A stretch of DNA of 64,000 nt. Source: Mesostigma viride. Taxonomy: Eukaryota; Streptophyta; Mesostigmatophyceae; Mesostigmatales; Mesostigmataceae. The DNA lies in NCBI GenBank assembly GCA_009746045.1, contig RPFO01000213.1:13157051-13221050 (forward strand). Direction: 5' to 3'. Positions within the stretch are counted from its first letter, which is position 1. The number at the start of each line of letters is the position of its first letter. The notes beneath the pieces are model-generated. The model was not told the origin of the DNA and made no database searches. It worked only from the letters and a program-made list of their open reading frames with translations. Below are positions 21,123 to 32,990 of this stretch, piece by piece. Position numbers and translations under genes: made by a program.

Positions 21123-24100
21123 TGTCACGTCCGTGAGCTAGATCATCCGCACACAGCGAGGATACGTACATTATTGCGATGGCGGGTCGCTCGGTGCTGC
21201 CATGGATACGGTAGCCAAGAATGCTTGCGCAATATAGACAACTGGTGTGGGAAACACTTACGGAGACGTTGTAGCGCTGAAGCAGTTCAATGTCAGGGGG
21301 TTGTGGCATTACCCCGGCCGGATACCAACGGTTCCAATGCGAGTCGACTCAACAAGATACCATATCGGGCCAAGGGCACTGCCGGTACTCTTTTGTGTTG
21401 TGAATGTTCGTGTCGTAACAGACCCTAGCCAGGCTCAGGTTATGAGTGCCAAAGGACGCAATGCAGGAATTGCTGTGAAGCAATTCGTTTGATAGCGATG
21501 CTATTCGTGGAAGTCGGTAAGCTAAGCACGCACTTAATTTCATCTTGGTGCAGGCAATAGCTATGTGACAGGTCACTACAGGTGACAAGGGTTGGAATGG
21601 CATTATTACAGTAATGCAGTATAGGTCTTGTTGATAGCAACAGACCACATCGGGAGCAGTCAGCGTAGTAGGGACGCTGCCAGTGCGTGAGTTACGCATG
21701 GAGACTGTTGCGTCCGACAGAATCAGCACACCAGTAGTTATTGGGACACTGAGATGCGCTGGTTAGGCTATGCTTGGAATAGCGTGGGCGCTCAGGCAAT
21801 ATAGGCGCGACGCACAGTCAGGACTTGGATGAGACAGGTCCTGCGCAGGACAACGTTATGTGGGTTGTCTAGGGATTAGGAATTAACCCTAGGGCGTGGT
21901 GGAGCCTAGGCTAGAGGGGAGGCGGGATTGTGTTTCTGGCAGGATTTCAACCTGGCTACCTCTTATGGCACAGATGCCGCAGCTTACGACAATCCTTTAC
22001 ACGTGTCATTTGAAGCGTCGATTGCGTCGCCAGTCATGAGTGAAAGTGCAGATCGTGTGAAAGATATTATATGCTGCGACCTTCAGGTTTGGTCGTTCGA
22101 CACTCATTACTAGATATGACGTGGACAGAAAAATGCTTGGATTTGTGCCTGATAAAACGGGCAGTGAGGCGGCAATTTTAGTTTGCCATGATGCCATTTT
22201 TTATATGCTCTTATTATGTGTTGTGAAAATGTTAGGACGGCAATTTTCTGGAATGCGGCTTTGTTGTGTCAGGAATCACGACAAACGTTTATCGTGTTCT
22301 GACAAGCGTGTGTCAAGCGTGTGTTGCTTTGGTGACTCGTGTGGGCTTGACTACATGTGTGGGAAAGAGACACCGGCAGCGTGTAGTCTCTTTCATGTAC
22401 CTTCATGTCGAGCCTTCGTTTGTCCTCACATCTTGAGGCAAGGCTTGTTGACATCCGTTTCCTTGTGTACATAGGGTGTGTTCGTCCTCAGTCGTGGGCA
22501 ACACAATTGCGGATGTGATTGTACAAGGTCGACTACCAATATAAATAATTAAAAAGTGCAATTCAAGTTGCAGCTGTGAACCATCTGATGTATCCATGAG
22601 ACAAGTCACGAGGCTATCAGTTTCTAGAGCACATCTCAATAGGCGTCCTTAGATGGTCAGTTAATTCGTGGCCAATCAACGGGGGGCTAGAGCGACGCAT
22701 GGTAAGTGTCTGCTCATCCTTTACATGAAAGAGACTACATCCATCTGCAAAGGATCCTGGACGCAGGATTTAATTGAAAGCTTTTAGACTTCAAATCAGA
22801 TAGTGATAGCAATTGAGGAAAATTTTTCATTTCAGCAAAGAAAGACGGTGTGCAGTTTTCTGGGGAAGACTAGCACACATAGTGGCCTGATCAACCATTA
22901 GTTAGTCTTTCAGATTAGACCGTTGCAACGTAGTAGTGGTTGTGGCAGTTTATGTCATATCACACTAGGTCGGTCACAGGCTCACAGCGTTTTTGGCAAG
23001 CTACGCCGGCTGTGCCAACATGCACGGGCGTCGACACCGACGGGCAGGAGCTCTCCAGGGTCGATACCAGTATCAACATGTCAGGAACTGACCCCACAGC
23101 ATCAGGCAGTGGTGGTGGGTCAGCGCCGGCAGCTACGGGCGGTCAAGCGACTGACCCACTCAGCGCTCTTCTCGGCACTAGTGCGGACACCGCTTTGTTA
23201 GGTAATGGAGCGCCTTCCCTTTCTTCGGCAGGGGACGGTGGTGCTCTTACCCAAGTGCATGCTGCGCCTGCTGCAAGAGCAAGCGGCAGAGCTGGCGGCA
23301 CTCCAAGCTCAGCAAGCGACGCAGTTATCGCAACAGGCGACGCTTGTTGAAGAAACAGTGCGACTTGCTTTGGAGCGCGCGGAATCTGCGGCTGAAGCGA
23401 GGCGTGCTACGGAGCGCGCTGAGCAACGGCGGCAGGCGGATCGAAGCAACCACGGAAGCTGCACGCGCCTGCCAAGCTGCGGCCCAACGCGACACCGAGG
23501 CCAGGCAGGCTGCCGACGAGGAGGCCGCTGCCGAGGAAGCGCGGCGACATGAGGCGCTGCGCGACCAACGCGGGCTGACACTTCGACGAAGAGCGCAGCG
23601 CCGGGGACAGGTCCGCTACGCAACGTTGAACCCAGTCAGCCACGCGCCGGACCAAGCGGTCAACGGCGGGGCGACGGGGAAATGGCGCAGGAGGATAATC
23701 GAGCTGCAGCCAAACGTAGGGCGGGTAGGCACCCGGTCGACTGCCGACGCATCTTATACGCTGGGGGGTAACCTACGGGCAGTGACCCGGCCAACCAAGG
23801 CACGTTATCGTGGCGCGGCGGCCGGGTATGGTGCAGCCCCCAGGGGGGGAGCATCAGGTGGCCTGTTTAGCACAGGTCGGCCACCCATGACGGCGGCAGC
23901 AACGCCGTTGGGTGGCACCGCAGGGCGGCCCAGGCTTGGCGGCACTCGGTCAGACTTCGGCTGGGGCCAAGTCGATCGGGAGCCAGCCAGCATACCATGG
24001 GGTGAGGGCGACGACGTCCATGCAGTGACCCCACCGCATGCCGTACGGCGTGCATGGCAAATCCACTCGTGTGCCATCGCTGCCCAAGGTGGAGCTTCGC

Positions 24101-24859
24101 GAGAAGTTCACCTCAGCCGGCACGGGTGCGACGTTAGAGGAAGCCTATGAGCTCTTCTGAGCTCATTGTAACACCTATCGTTACGCCTCAGGGTATATGA
24201 TTCCTCTTCGCCATGAGATGGTGATGGATTTCATTCACCTCTTTTTCCATGACCTGACCAAGAAGAAGGTCCAGGTTTTGGTCCAGCATTACCGAGCGCT
24301 CGTGGACCGGTGTCATCGCACGGACATCTGGTTTGCGCTCACGGACATGGGCACACCGGATCTCGACTCGATCATCTTCGATGTCGACCCGGCAGAGCAG
24401 CTGTGGCAGCAACTGCGGCTGGAGTACCCAGTTGAGCACGTCAACTTAGGCCATCGCGGAATGGAATGGAGCGTTCACCGTCGCCGAGGGTGAGGATCCG
24501 GCTTTCTCCCTTGACCGGCTTCTCGCGTTTGCGGGCAAAGTGCCTGATTATACGCAGACCAAGGCTTGCCGGTTGTGGCGGAGTGCAGTGCCCCTGCTGG
24601 CCATCGATCTTCCAGAACCGCCCTGTGGGGAGTGGACTTTGGTGACTCGGCTGTGCGGCATTCAAGAGGTTACTCAGGAAGCGTGCGGAAGGCAAGAATT
24701 GATACATATGGCAGTGACCTACGTCTCCCAAAGATGTGGCAGCTGCATGTGCATGGGACCAGGCCAGGCATTTCAGCTTTATAGCTCACCTGAGGTTCCC
24801 AAAAGCTGATTGGCCAGGACATATAGTGATGCAGGAGATAGTTGCATGCAAACGCGACA
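21123..24859. mobile_element. 3.7-kb TG...CA insertion, probable LTR-retrotransposon derivative
   Basis: It starts TGTCACG and ends CGCGACA. A 4-bp GAGG duplication (21119-21122 and 24860-24863) flanks it, and removing it restores the H3 ORF. TG...CA ends suit an LTR element, and the interior contains gag-like remnants. However, I cannot see a matching pair of long terminal repeats, so it may be rearranged. 21123-22900 holds no recognisable gene. Confidence 0.45.
22940..24500 (+). pseudogene. Gag-like coding remnant, frameshifted
   Basis: Successive frames share a theme: Ser/Gly/Ala-rich start (from 22940), an Ala/Glu/Gln helical stretch likely to form a coiled coil (LQEQAAELAALQAQQATQLS near 23265; then EARQAADEEAAAEEARRHEA near 23500), a basic Gly-rich stretch, and a globular stretch (FIHLFFHDLTKKKVQVLVQH, 24197-24493). 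Coiled coil, basic linker and alpha-helical domain in this order suggest a retrotransposon gag. No zinc knuckle, protease or polymerase is seen. Function is not established. Confidence 0.35.
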
Positions 24860-24957
24860 GAGGAGCATCGCCAGCCGGGCCAGCGAGGGCTGGCTTGGCG
24901 ACAATCATCCTTCACCGCCTGGGCGGTGAGGCCTGCGGTGTTTTGCAGGACCTCAAT

Positions 24958-25626
24958 TGTCAGAGGTGAATTTCACCCTGTGTCAGTGTGCCCAACTGCC
25001 TGTTTACATTTGTAGTGTCTGGCCATCATGTTGTAAACGGAGGTATTAGGGTTGCGTCCCTAACAATCGCACCCGCCTGCCGTCTTTCTGGCCGATAATT
25101 AAATAGGCTTGGTAGGGCCCGCCGTAAGCTTTCCGGCACAACTTATAGCACTGAATATAGTGCAGTATAGCAAAAGTTATGTAGTGCCGAAGTTGTGATT
25201 CCGGAACAATACTTTGCGTACCTTAGGTGCCGACGGTACTATCCTCGGCCGAATATTCCGTGTTGGATATTTCGTATGACTGAATCCAGTTCTAGATGCA
25301 TTGTATGCCGTGTTAGTTGCTTGACATCTGGCGTTCTCCTAATCGTCAATTGTATAATCGACAGCTGGCAACTTGTGCAGAATATTCTAGAACGTGCACC
25401 GCTGCCCCAATGTGCCTTGATAAGGAAGTGACGCACCTACGTTGCACTTACCTTGCAGTCCGAGCCCAGTGTGGCTATGGATGCTATGGTCCCCACCCGG
25501 GAACCGCACCATGGCTTTGGCGGTGAAATGGTGGCAGTCCGTAACCTAAATATGCAATGAATAAACTGTCTATCAATTGTCTCAATCAGTCTTGACAACC
25601 AAGGAATTAAATGAAAATTTCTGACA
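24958..25626. mobile_element. Solo LTR, 669 bp
   Basis: It begins TGTCAGA and ends TCTGACA, with a perfect 5-bp duplication, TCAAT, at 24953-24957 and 25627-25631. Removing it restores the H3 reading (CCTCAATGGCGATG). TG...CA ends, length and a 5-bp duplication are those of a solo LTR left by recombination. No coding sequence. Confidence 0.8.
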
Positions 25627-26767
25627 TCAATGGCGATGGCGTTGTCCTTGAGGCGCTGGTCGATGTCGCGGAGCTGGGCGGTGATGGCGGCGGAGGAGGG
25701 GGTGGTGGCGGTGGAGGAGGCGAGGAGGGTGGAGGTGGCGGTGGAGATGGTGCATGGAGAGGAGGGGGAGCTTGGCAGTCAGCGTGCCGCCCATGGCCAC
25801 CACATCTGCAGCTAGCGAGAGGGGCCACGTGCTGCTCGAGGACCTCCTTAAGGAGTGAGCGGATGGAGGATTCGGTCAATGTGGTGGTGATGGGCTGGGG
25901 GGGGCAGAGCTCCTCGATGGAGCGGCCAAGGAGGGAGAAGAGGGCGAATGTTTGCAGTCGGGGGCGGGGGGCGGTGAAGATGTAGTTGAATGGGCGCCTG
26001 TGAAGGAAAGCATTGACGAGGCGACCCTGGTGGAAGAGCTGCTTGCACAGTTCAATAAGCGAGGCGGTTGATCCCCAGAGCACGTACGTAGCTCAGGATC
26101 TTGTCGTGGGTGAGCTTGTCAAAAAAGCCGGGCTATAGCTGCATGGCGTCAAAGTCGAGCTCTTCCCAGGTCGGCTCAGCAGGGCGACTGCGCTTGGGCT
26201 CAGGCGACGCTGCGGGCGCGAGGTGAGCCCGGTGCGCTGAGCGACCACAAGGGCTTGGCTAGTGGCGCTGCCCTTTCTGGGCTCAGTGGAGGGCGAAGCT
26301 GCAGCCGGAGCTGGAGACGTATTTTCAGGGCCGAGCGCAGCCGCCAGGCTGCGTTGCGCGGAGGAGCGTTTGCTCGCCATAATATATTGCGTGATAGCTT
26401 CGGGACATTATATCAGCATGTGCGTCTTAGAAAGACGAAGCGGTTGTGATATTCACAGCCGAAGTCGGTGCTCAAACGTGAAAGTTATGAGCTCCGCCGT
26501 CAGCCATTGCTACCTCGTGGCTCGTGGCTCGTGGCTTTGTTTGATAACTGGGGGGACATGCAGCCCCAAACTTTCAGGTCATTCTGACAAGCGCAGCCCT
26601 ATTTGATGGATATTCCTAGATCGCCACCTGTGATGACGCTGACGGAGGTTTTAGCTATAGTATTTAACCACACTAACACCCCTTTATACATCTAAGCCAC
26701 GTGAAAACTGGCCAAACCACATACTACCATCCTCTGGCGCCGAATAATAGGCATGCCGTACAAAATG

Positions 26768-27153
26768 GCTGACGGCGGTATGGCTGACGGCGGAGTTCAG
26801 ATCTTTTGCGTCTGAGCCCCAAATTCGGTCAGACCACTTGCATTCGATGCGCTTTTTTGAGACGCACATGCCAGTATAATCGGTTACGGCTGAAACGCGG
26901 AATTGCCAAAGTTACGCACGAGACAAGCAGCTATGACGACCCCAAAAGCAAAACGGGGCTTGGAAAAGGAGCTTTCCGGCTCCCAGCCCAACCCACTTGC
27001 CATCGTCCTTGCCCAGCCGCCTGGGCTCGCAACATCGCCAGCAAACCCATCGCCAAGCGCCTCGCCCGAGCCCAAGAAACCCTGCCACGAACACAAATGG
27101 CGAAAGTACCTACCTGATTACGACCGCTTTTCTTTTCAGCACTGGCTGAGTTG
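26768..27153 (+). pseudogene. Diverged family H 5' end (H7)
   Basis: It retains the H leader theme (ATGGCTGACGGCGGAG, GACGCACATGC, TATAAT) and an ATG at 26933 leading to MTTPKAKRGLEKE, VLAQPPGLATSP, SASPEPKKP, then a stop at 27152-27154. The Pro-rich segment matches the other H proteins, but the N-terminus differs, so this is a separate subfamily. The rest of the element is missing. Confidence 0.6.
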
Positions 27154-27154
27154 A

Positions 27155-27621
27155 GTAAATCTATAGCCCTAGGATCTGGCTCTAAGTTCCCCATGTCCGT
27201 CCGCACGCCTTCCGCTAGCGTCCGCTAAGCCGCCGGCTATAATCCGGCGGTCCGATGCGGTCGACCGGTCTAAGGGCGGCGCCTAGGGCCGGCGCCACCT
27301 AGGCCCCAGTCCGGGGCCTTATCCGGGTCGGTACGGACAGCTAGCTTGTCCCACGGTTACGGCTAACCGGATAGGCTTTGCTGGCTAAGACATAAACCAG
27401 TGGTTGGCCAGCTCCGACAGCAGTTCTCTGTGTTCACCTTATCCCAAGCTCAACGCGACCGACCGCCATAGCTCAGCCGGTCGGGGGCTTTAACTTGTAT
27501 TCATAAAAATCCCGATGGCTTCCGGTACACGGAGCCGCACGGGCGAACACACAGATACGCCAAGTGGCGAGGCCGCAGGGGCCGTCCTGCCACGCTTTAG
27601 TGCGGACGAGGCCACGAGGTT
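27155..27621. other. Intergenic; no gene recognised
   Basis: GC-rich unique-looking sequence. A TAGCTCAGCCGG stretch near 27470 resembles a Pol III A box, but no B box follows. Confidence 0.35.
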
Positions 27622-28190
27622 GTAGGGTTTTCCACGCATAGGTCATTAGAGTCTTTGTATCACGGTATGCCTCGTATTTCGGACGAGATTAGGCAGCGTA
27701 GGATAGCATTTGTAGGACATCTTGCTCGCACCAGCCAGGTCGACACCGCCCTTGGTCTGGCCGGTCCCCAGCGGCTCGGCCAACCAGGGCGGCATATTTT
27801 GACCTGGCCTGGCCCCAAGAACATTCCTAAAAGGGTACTGGGAAACATGCCATTACCTATACCCAGATGTTGCTGGACGACCTAGTGGTCCCAGCCCAGT
27901 TTGAGTACCGCATCCCCTCTCTCTCCCTTCTCTGGACTGCCATGCAGGACAAGAAGCGGTGGCAGAAGATTGTCAAGGCTCACACGCCAGCCCCTGTGGG
28001 CAAGCCGCCTCCCCCCAAGAGGAGGAGCCGTTTTGATGAGTAGCGTAGATAGGCTTTTCTAGACTAGATATAGCTTAGAGTTAGGTTAGTTCGATTACGC
28101 GGCTTCCTCCACTCCACCCATCCAACCTGGAATATGTGCTACATGATCTCCCAACGGAGGCATGTTATAATTTAATTTAATTTAATTTAA
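27622..28190 (+). mobile_element. LINE family D 3' end, copy D1
   Basis: The coding remnant holds HGMPRISDEIRQRRIAFVGH and LARTSQVDTALGLAGP, matching LINE ORF2 C-termini. A UTR follows with the hairpin TCTCCCAACGGAGG near 28150 and an (AATTT)n tail to 28190. It is nearly identical to 56877-57450 and truncated at about 27622. Close identity implies recent activity of family D. Confidence 0.8.
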
Positions 28191-28517
28191 TGCACCTAGA
28201 GCCGAGAGCTGTCTATCTGATGTATCTACCTGATCTGTGCGGGCCAGGTGCCCGGCTAGGCCCAGCAGGCACCTGTGCCTAATAATGTGGGAAACATAGG
28301 GCAAATCAGCGTACAAATCCTCATTACTAATGTGCAAACCAAAGGGGATGCAAACCATGGGCCTTGCGCAGCATCTTGGTGACGGCGCCGTCGAGTCGTT
28401 GCTCCAGCTCCTGCGTCAGTGTCCAGGTCTCGGCGCCGTAGGTCAGGATCGTCAGAATGACGACCTTGAAGAGGTCACGCTTGACGATGCGGGGATGCAG
28501 TATAGGGATGCAGTATA

Positions 28518-29012
28518 GTGGTCCGGTATTTCCAGGTCGCGCAGCAGCCAGAAACGGACCTGATGCTAGCGCAACGCCTGTACCACAGCCTCATCGTGGG
28601 CCGGCTGCATCTGGGCAACGAACGCATCCGCATTGAGTCGGCAGCCTGGATGGCGGGCCAGCCTGGCCCCATCCGGGTGACCTTCGCGAATGTGGCCAGC
28701 AAGGTGAAGGTACTCCAGGCCCGCAAGCTCCTAGGTGGGAGAAACGCGCCGAGCCTCGACGACCTCCTCTCCCCGGCCCAGCTAGTCATCAAGAACGGTC
28801 TGCTGGGCAGCGACGTGGCGATCAAGGCCAGGCATCAGGAAGGCCAGAAGGTCTACGTCCGCCTCGTCCACGACACCCCCGTGCTCTTCATCAACGGCCA
28901 GCGCACGGAGGCGCAGGCTCCTAACAAGCGGCACAAGTCGGGCCGTACCAGGCCCGCCCCAGCTGCGTCATCATCGTCTACGCACGTCCCGGGTATGGAT
29001 GGCGCCCGGTAA
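28518..29012 (+). CDS. LINE A1 ORF1 protein, C-terminal part
   Basis: This open frame of about 164 aa has no ATG at its start (a GTG codon at 28518, near the 5' truncation point), so the N-terminus is missing. It reads like the RNA-binding half of an L1-type ORF1 protein: RRM-like GPIRVTFANVASKVKVLQAR, then LDDLLSPAQLVIKNGL (a counterpart of the DDLTLAQQQ block in family H), VYVRLVHDTPVLFINGQ and a basic tail. The stop is at 29010-29012. ORF1 proteins coat LINE RNA as trimers (family knowledge). Confidence 0.6.
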   Translation: MVRYFQVAQQPETDLMLAQRLYHSLIVGRLHLGNERIRIESAAWMAGQPGPIRVTFANVASKVKVLQARKLLGGRNAPSLDDLLSPAQLVIKNGLLGSDVAIKARHQEGQKVYVRLVHDTPVLFINGQRTEAQAPNKRHKSGRTRPAPAASSSSTHVPGMDGAR

Positions 29013-29381
29013 GGGCACACCCTCGCAGCCTCGCGGTACAATAGGCTTTGGGCACAGCCTTTATAAACAAGCCCCTTTCCATCCTCATGTCGCACCGTGC
29101 GAGCATGATCAGGATGCAAGGTCGCCAGGCACGCCACGGTCAACCTTCCCGCCAATTTACCAGCCACACACGCCTCCTAGCCCGCCTTGAGCGGGATGAG
29201 GCCCAGTCGACACGCCGGCGACCCCAGCCAGGACGGAGACGACGCATATCCGTCCTGAAAGAAAGCCTCCATGCGTTGACAAGCATTAACCCCAATCGCC
29301 ACCCTCCCCCCCCCCCCCCCACCCCCCCACCCCCACCTCCAGCACTACCCTTCTCCACACCCCACCCCCACCCCCACCCCC

Positions 29382-32300
29382 ACCCCCCCGCTAATAGGGC
29401 AACGGCCCATTCTTGGTATTGCAAGTTTTAACGTGCGCACCCTCCCTGCAGATCCTTCTACGAGCGGCGGCACCCCAGCACGCCAACGCGTCGACGAGCT
29501 GATCGCCCTGTGCGCCGACAACAAGATCGCTGTTCTTGGAGTCCAGGAGCACCGACGCACCGTTGACCCTCAGCACGCGGTCAACGGTCTGCTGGTCGAC
29601 GACCTGCGTGCAGGCTGGCGGTTCCACTATGGTGGCGGCGACGCGCCGGGCCAAGGTGGTGTGGGCCTCTTGTGCTCGCCGGCAGCATCAGAGCAGCTCC
29701 AGTCCATCGTGCTGCGGTCCCCGCGTGTGCTAGTGGCCACTTTTTCGGCCACTGAGGGCCATTCACACCACACGCTAACCGTTATCGTGGGATATGCACC
29801 ACATGCGGGTCGAGCTCAGGCGGAACGTGAGGCCTTCTTCGACGCCCTCAAGGAGGAGGAGGCCAACATCCCAGCTCGGCACTTCCTGGTTATGCTGCTC
29901 GACGCCAACGCCACGCTGCCAGTTGGCACTGGGGGCGCTCAGTATTCCCCAACCAACACGACAGCCAACGGTAACACGCCTTTATTTGCGAATCTGCTGG
30001 CAGAATCTGCGCTGGTTGCATGCAATGCTTCTTTCGCACGCCCCGCTGAGCAGCTGGCCACCTTTTTTGGGCCGTCGGATCGGGTGGTGTGCCTTGATTA
30101 TGTCTGCGTACGTCGGGCTCAGCGCCCCTCAGTTGTCGATGCTCGCGTCCTGCAAGATTCTGTCAGCACGGTGGAATCTGATCATCGTCTCGTGCTCGCT
30201 CGCATCAGATTGCGGTTTCCTGGGGTGAAACCGTCGCGACAGCTGGCACCTCAGCCAGATCTGAAAGTGCTCCGGATTGTGCTGAAGGATGCCGACAAGA
30301 TGTCAGCAGCAGAGCAGGCCGCTATGTCGCACAGGGATGATTTCCTGGCCGTATTCGACGCCGGGGCAGCCGACAGCAGTTACACGCCATTCCGCCGCCG
30401 GGGATATTTCAGTGATCCTCCGTGGTGTCGCCGCCAAGTATCGCCTGGCTGCCCGCACCCTCCCCACCTTGCCTCCGCGCCGGCAGCTTGCTGTCCACCG
30501 TCACGCACCGACAGTGGTCGCCGCCAGGCAGATGCTCCGCCGCAACAGAGATCCGATCGCCAAACCTGGGCTGCAAGCAGCTCTGAGGGCCGCCTACGAG
30601 CAGGCTGAGAAGGCAGATGCTCAGCAGATGGTCAAGGACCTGCGCAGCTGCCAGCAGAAGCACGACGGCAAGGGGGCCTGGTTCTGGTACAAGCGCCTCG
30701 GGCACCCGGACGGCCTCGGCCGGCCCCACCGCCACGACGTCCCCGGCGCCCCAGCCAAGCGGCTTCGTACCTGGGCCACGGCCACGGCCGAGGTCGTGGG
30801 GACAGCTGCGCCGCCCCCACCCCTGCTCCCAGCCGCCGCCGCCCGCCCGGCCGCCCTGGCCGGCCCCGCTGGGCCCCCGGCCCCGCCTAGGTCAGCGGCG
30901 GACTACCTAGTCCCCCCGCTGGTCGGCCCACTTGGCGACCCGTCTGACATGCCTCCTTTCACCTCTCGCGAGGTCACGGAGGCGGTCCAGCGCCTGCGTT
31001 ATGACGCAGCCACCGGCTCTGACGAGATTCCGGCCGCAGTTGTAAAACTTGCAGCCGAATTCGAGGACACAGGTGTTATGCTGCTCTTCCGGGACATCTG
31101 CAACCGCCTTCTGCTGTCGTCGCAACCACCTCCAGCGGCCTGGCAACACAGTTTTCGCACGATGCTGTACAAGAACAAGGGGTCGCCTGCCGACCCCGGC
31201 AACTACAGAGGGGTGTGCATTCAAAGTGCCCCCCTCAAGCTTCTTATGCGGCTCATCCTGAACCGCCTGCGCACGGCCCTGGACGGTCACCTCAGCGAGA
31301 CTCAGCACGGCTTCCGTTCAGGTCGCAACACAGTACAGGCGCTCTTCGCTACTCGCCGACTGGTGGAGGAACTGCAACGCCTTCAGCCTGGTGAGTCCCC
31401 TTTGCACCTTGTGCTGGTGGACTTCATCAAAGCCTTCGATTCGGTTTTCTGGCCTGCGCTTTGGGACATCCTCGAGTTGTTCCGGATCCCCCGCCCCCTG
31501 ATTGCTGTCATCCGCAACCTGTATGAAGGGTCCACCACTTCGGTGCGCACTTCTTACGGGACCACGCCCCCATGCCCTTTACAGAAGGGTGTGTGGCAGG
31601 GCTGCGTGCTGTCGCCCTACCTGTTCATTATTGTTGTCGAATACGTAATGATTCAGGCGCGCAAGCGATTTGCCCGCATCGTGGGCAGGGAACCAGGAGT
31701 GCAGGTTGCTAACAAATTCTGGCATGGCGGTGCGGACACGGAGATTCGGCTAGCAGACATCATTTACGCAGACGACACCACCCTCTTCGAGGACACTGAG
31801 CACGTGCAGACATGGCTTGACTGCCTGGCTCTCGAGGCCCGTGCAGTGGGGCTTGAGGTCAGCAAGAAGACAGAGGCCCTGGCGGTTGGGCTCACCAACT
31901 CACCGCCGCCCCTCTATCTCCTAGACGGCTCTCGAGTCCTGTATCGGGACCGCGTTAAGCTGCTGGGCAGCCTGCTCCCCAGCTGCGAGGTTGATGTGGA
32001 CCATCGCATCTCCCTCGCCTGGCACGCTTTACGCCAGTACCGGGCCCTGTGGCGCAAGCCCCTGGGCAAGATCGAGAAACAGGACCTGTTCAAGGTCCTC
32101 GTCCTTCCTGTTCTCACGTATGGGGCCGAGACGTGGACCCTCACCGCCGACCTGGCCCGCAAGCTGGACGGCGCGGTCACCAACATGCTGCGTTCCATTT
32201 TCAGAGTAGGATATGCTGCTCACGTCCGCAATGAGGACCTGTACCAGGGCATGCCCTATATCACCAGCACCATTAAGCAACGACGCCTGCAGCTAGTAGG

Positions 32301-32601
32301 GCACCTAGCTCGCACCAACCAGGTAGACACCTCACGTGGCCCCCCCGCAGGACTGCGACCAGCCCAGCCTGGCCGGCACCTCCTGACGTGGGCCGGGCCC
32401 AGTGATGTTAGACGCCGCAAGGCCCGCACCTTCAAAGAACAGCTAGTAGAAGACATGGGGGGCCTAGGCCTCTCCGTGATTTGGAAGAAGATGATGGACA
32501 AGGCCAAGTGGGCCCAGGTCATAGAGGACAACGAGCCCCCCCCAGTGGGGAAGCGCCCGCGTGTGCAATCCCGTGGGAGGCACGCCAGACAGCTCCCCTA
32601 G
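29382..32601 (+). pseudogene. LINE A1 ORF2: AP endonuclease and reverse transcriptase, one frameshift
   Basis: The endonuclease half shows LGIASFNVRTL, VLGVQEHRR (catalytic Glu), VIVGYAPH, LLDANATL and VESDHRLVLA (SDH box). Frame changes near 30395-30405, in a G-run, into the RT half: MLYKNKGSPADPGNYRGV, QHGFRSGRNTVQALFA, VLVDFIKAFDSVFW, GVWQGCVLSPYLFIIVV, DIIYADDTTLFED, LLGSLLPSCEVDVD, VLTYGAETWTLTADL and a C-terminal tail ending at 32601. A poly-C tract at 29308-29390 separates the start from the upstream frame, and an indel there may also have moved the start. A single-base frameshift, real or from sequencing, is the only break seen between the two enzymatic halves. Confidence 0.85.
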
Positions 32602-32651
32602 GGCAGCGTGCGGCTGTCTAGATAGATGTTGTAGTTAGAATGTTGTTAGAT

Positions 32652-32990
32652 TAATTAATTAATTAATAGACACGTGACTGCGTCACGTGAGCATAAGTCC
32701 TCAGTGGGAGGGGAACATGGGATGGAATGGATGGTATAAGCTATCTAGGTCCTAGTTACAGGGGTGTGGACACCGCGGCCCGAATCGCTATGAATGCCAT
32801 ACTTGGTCACACGCGGAGCCCCCACAGGCTTGGGGGTGGTCTCCTTCATCACTACTTGCCATCTATCCTTGCGCACCATCTGCCTCCATATTACAGACAA
32901 ACCAGGAGGCTGCCCGGGGGTGAGCCCGTCACGTCTAGTGTAGCACATGTCCATGCCGAGTCTATCACGAAAAGTCCACGGGTGGCGACG
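32652..32990 (-). mobile_element. LINE family B 3' end inserted in A1 3' UTR
   Basis: A 10-bp duplication, GTTGTTAGAT, lies at 32642-32651 and 32991-33000. The minus-strand coding remnant is GLSVIWRQMVRKDRWQVVMK, then ETTPKPVG. Its UTR ends in the palindrome CACGTGACGCAGTCACGTG and an (AATT)n tail (seen as TTAATT at 32652-32668). The 3' hairpin differs from those of families A, D and H. Confidence 0.8.

Larger units (their letters stand above)
20061..26536 (-). mobile_element. Family H copy H3, split by two insertions
   Basis: H segments lie at 20061-21122, 24860-24957 and 25627-26536, about 2.0 kb in total. From right to left they hold three CCACGAG units and the leader, ORF1 from the ATG at 26380 (MASKRSSAQRSLAAALGPEN), the middle stretch (NTAGLTAQAVKD), then TWADILKQHTTSTTSA and the C-terminus with a stop near 20535. 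The 3' UTR, hairpin and AT tail are at 20061-20100. The ORF is frameshifted. Insertions are described separately. Confidence 0.75.

Noticed and set aside
27460..27540. tRNA gene
   Set aside because: An A-box-like TAGCTCAGCCGG is present, but no B box, T-arm or acceptor stem pairs.
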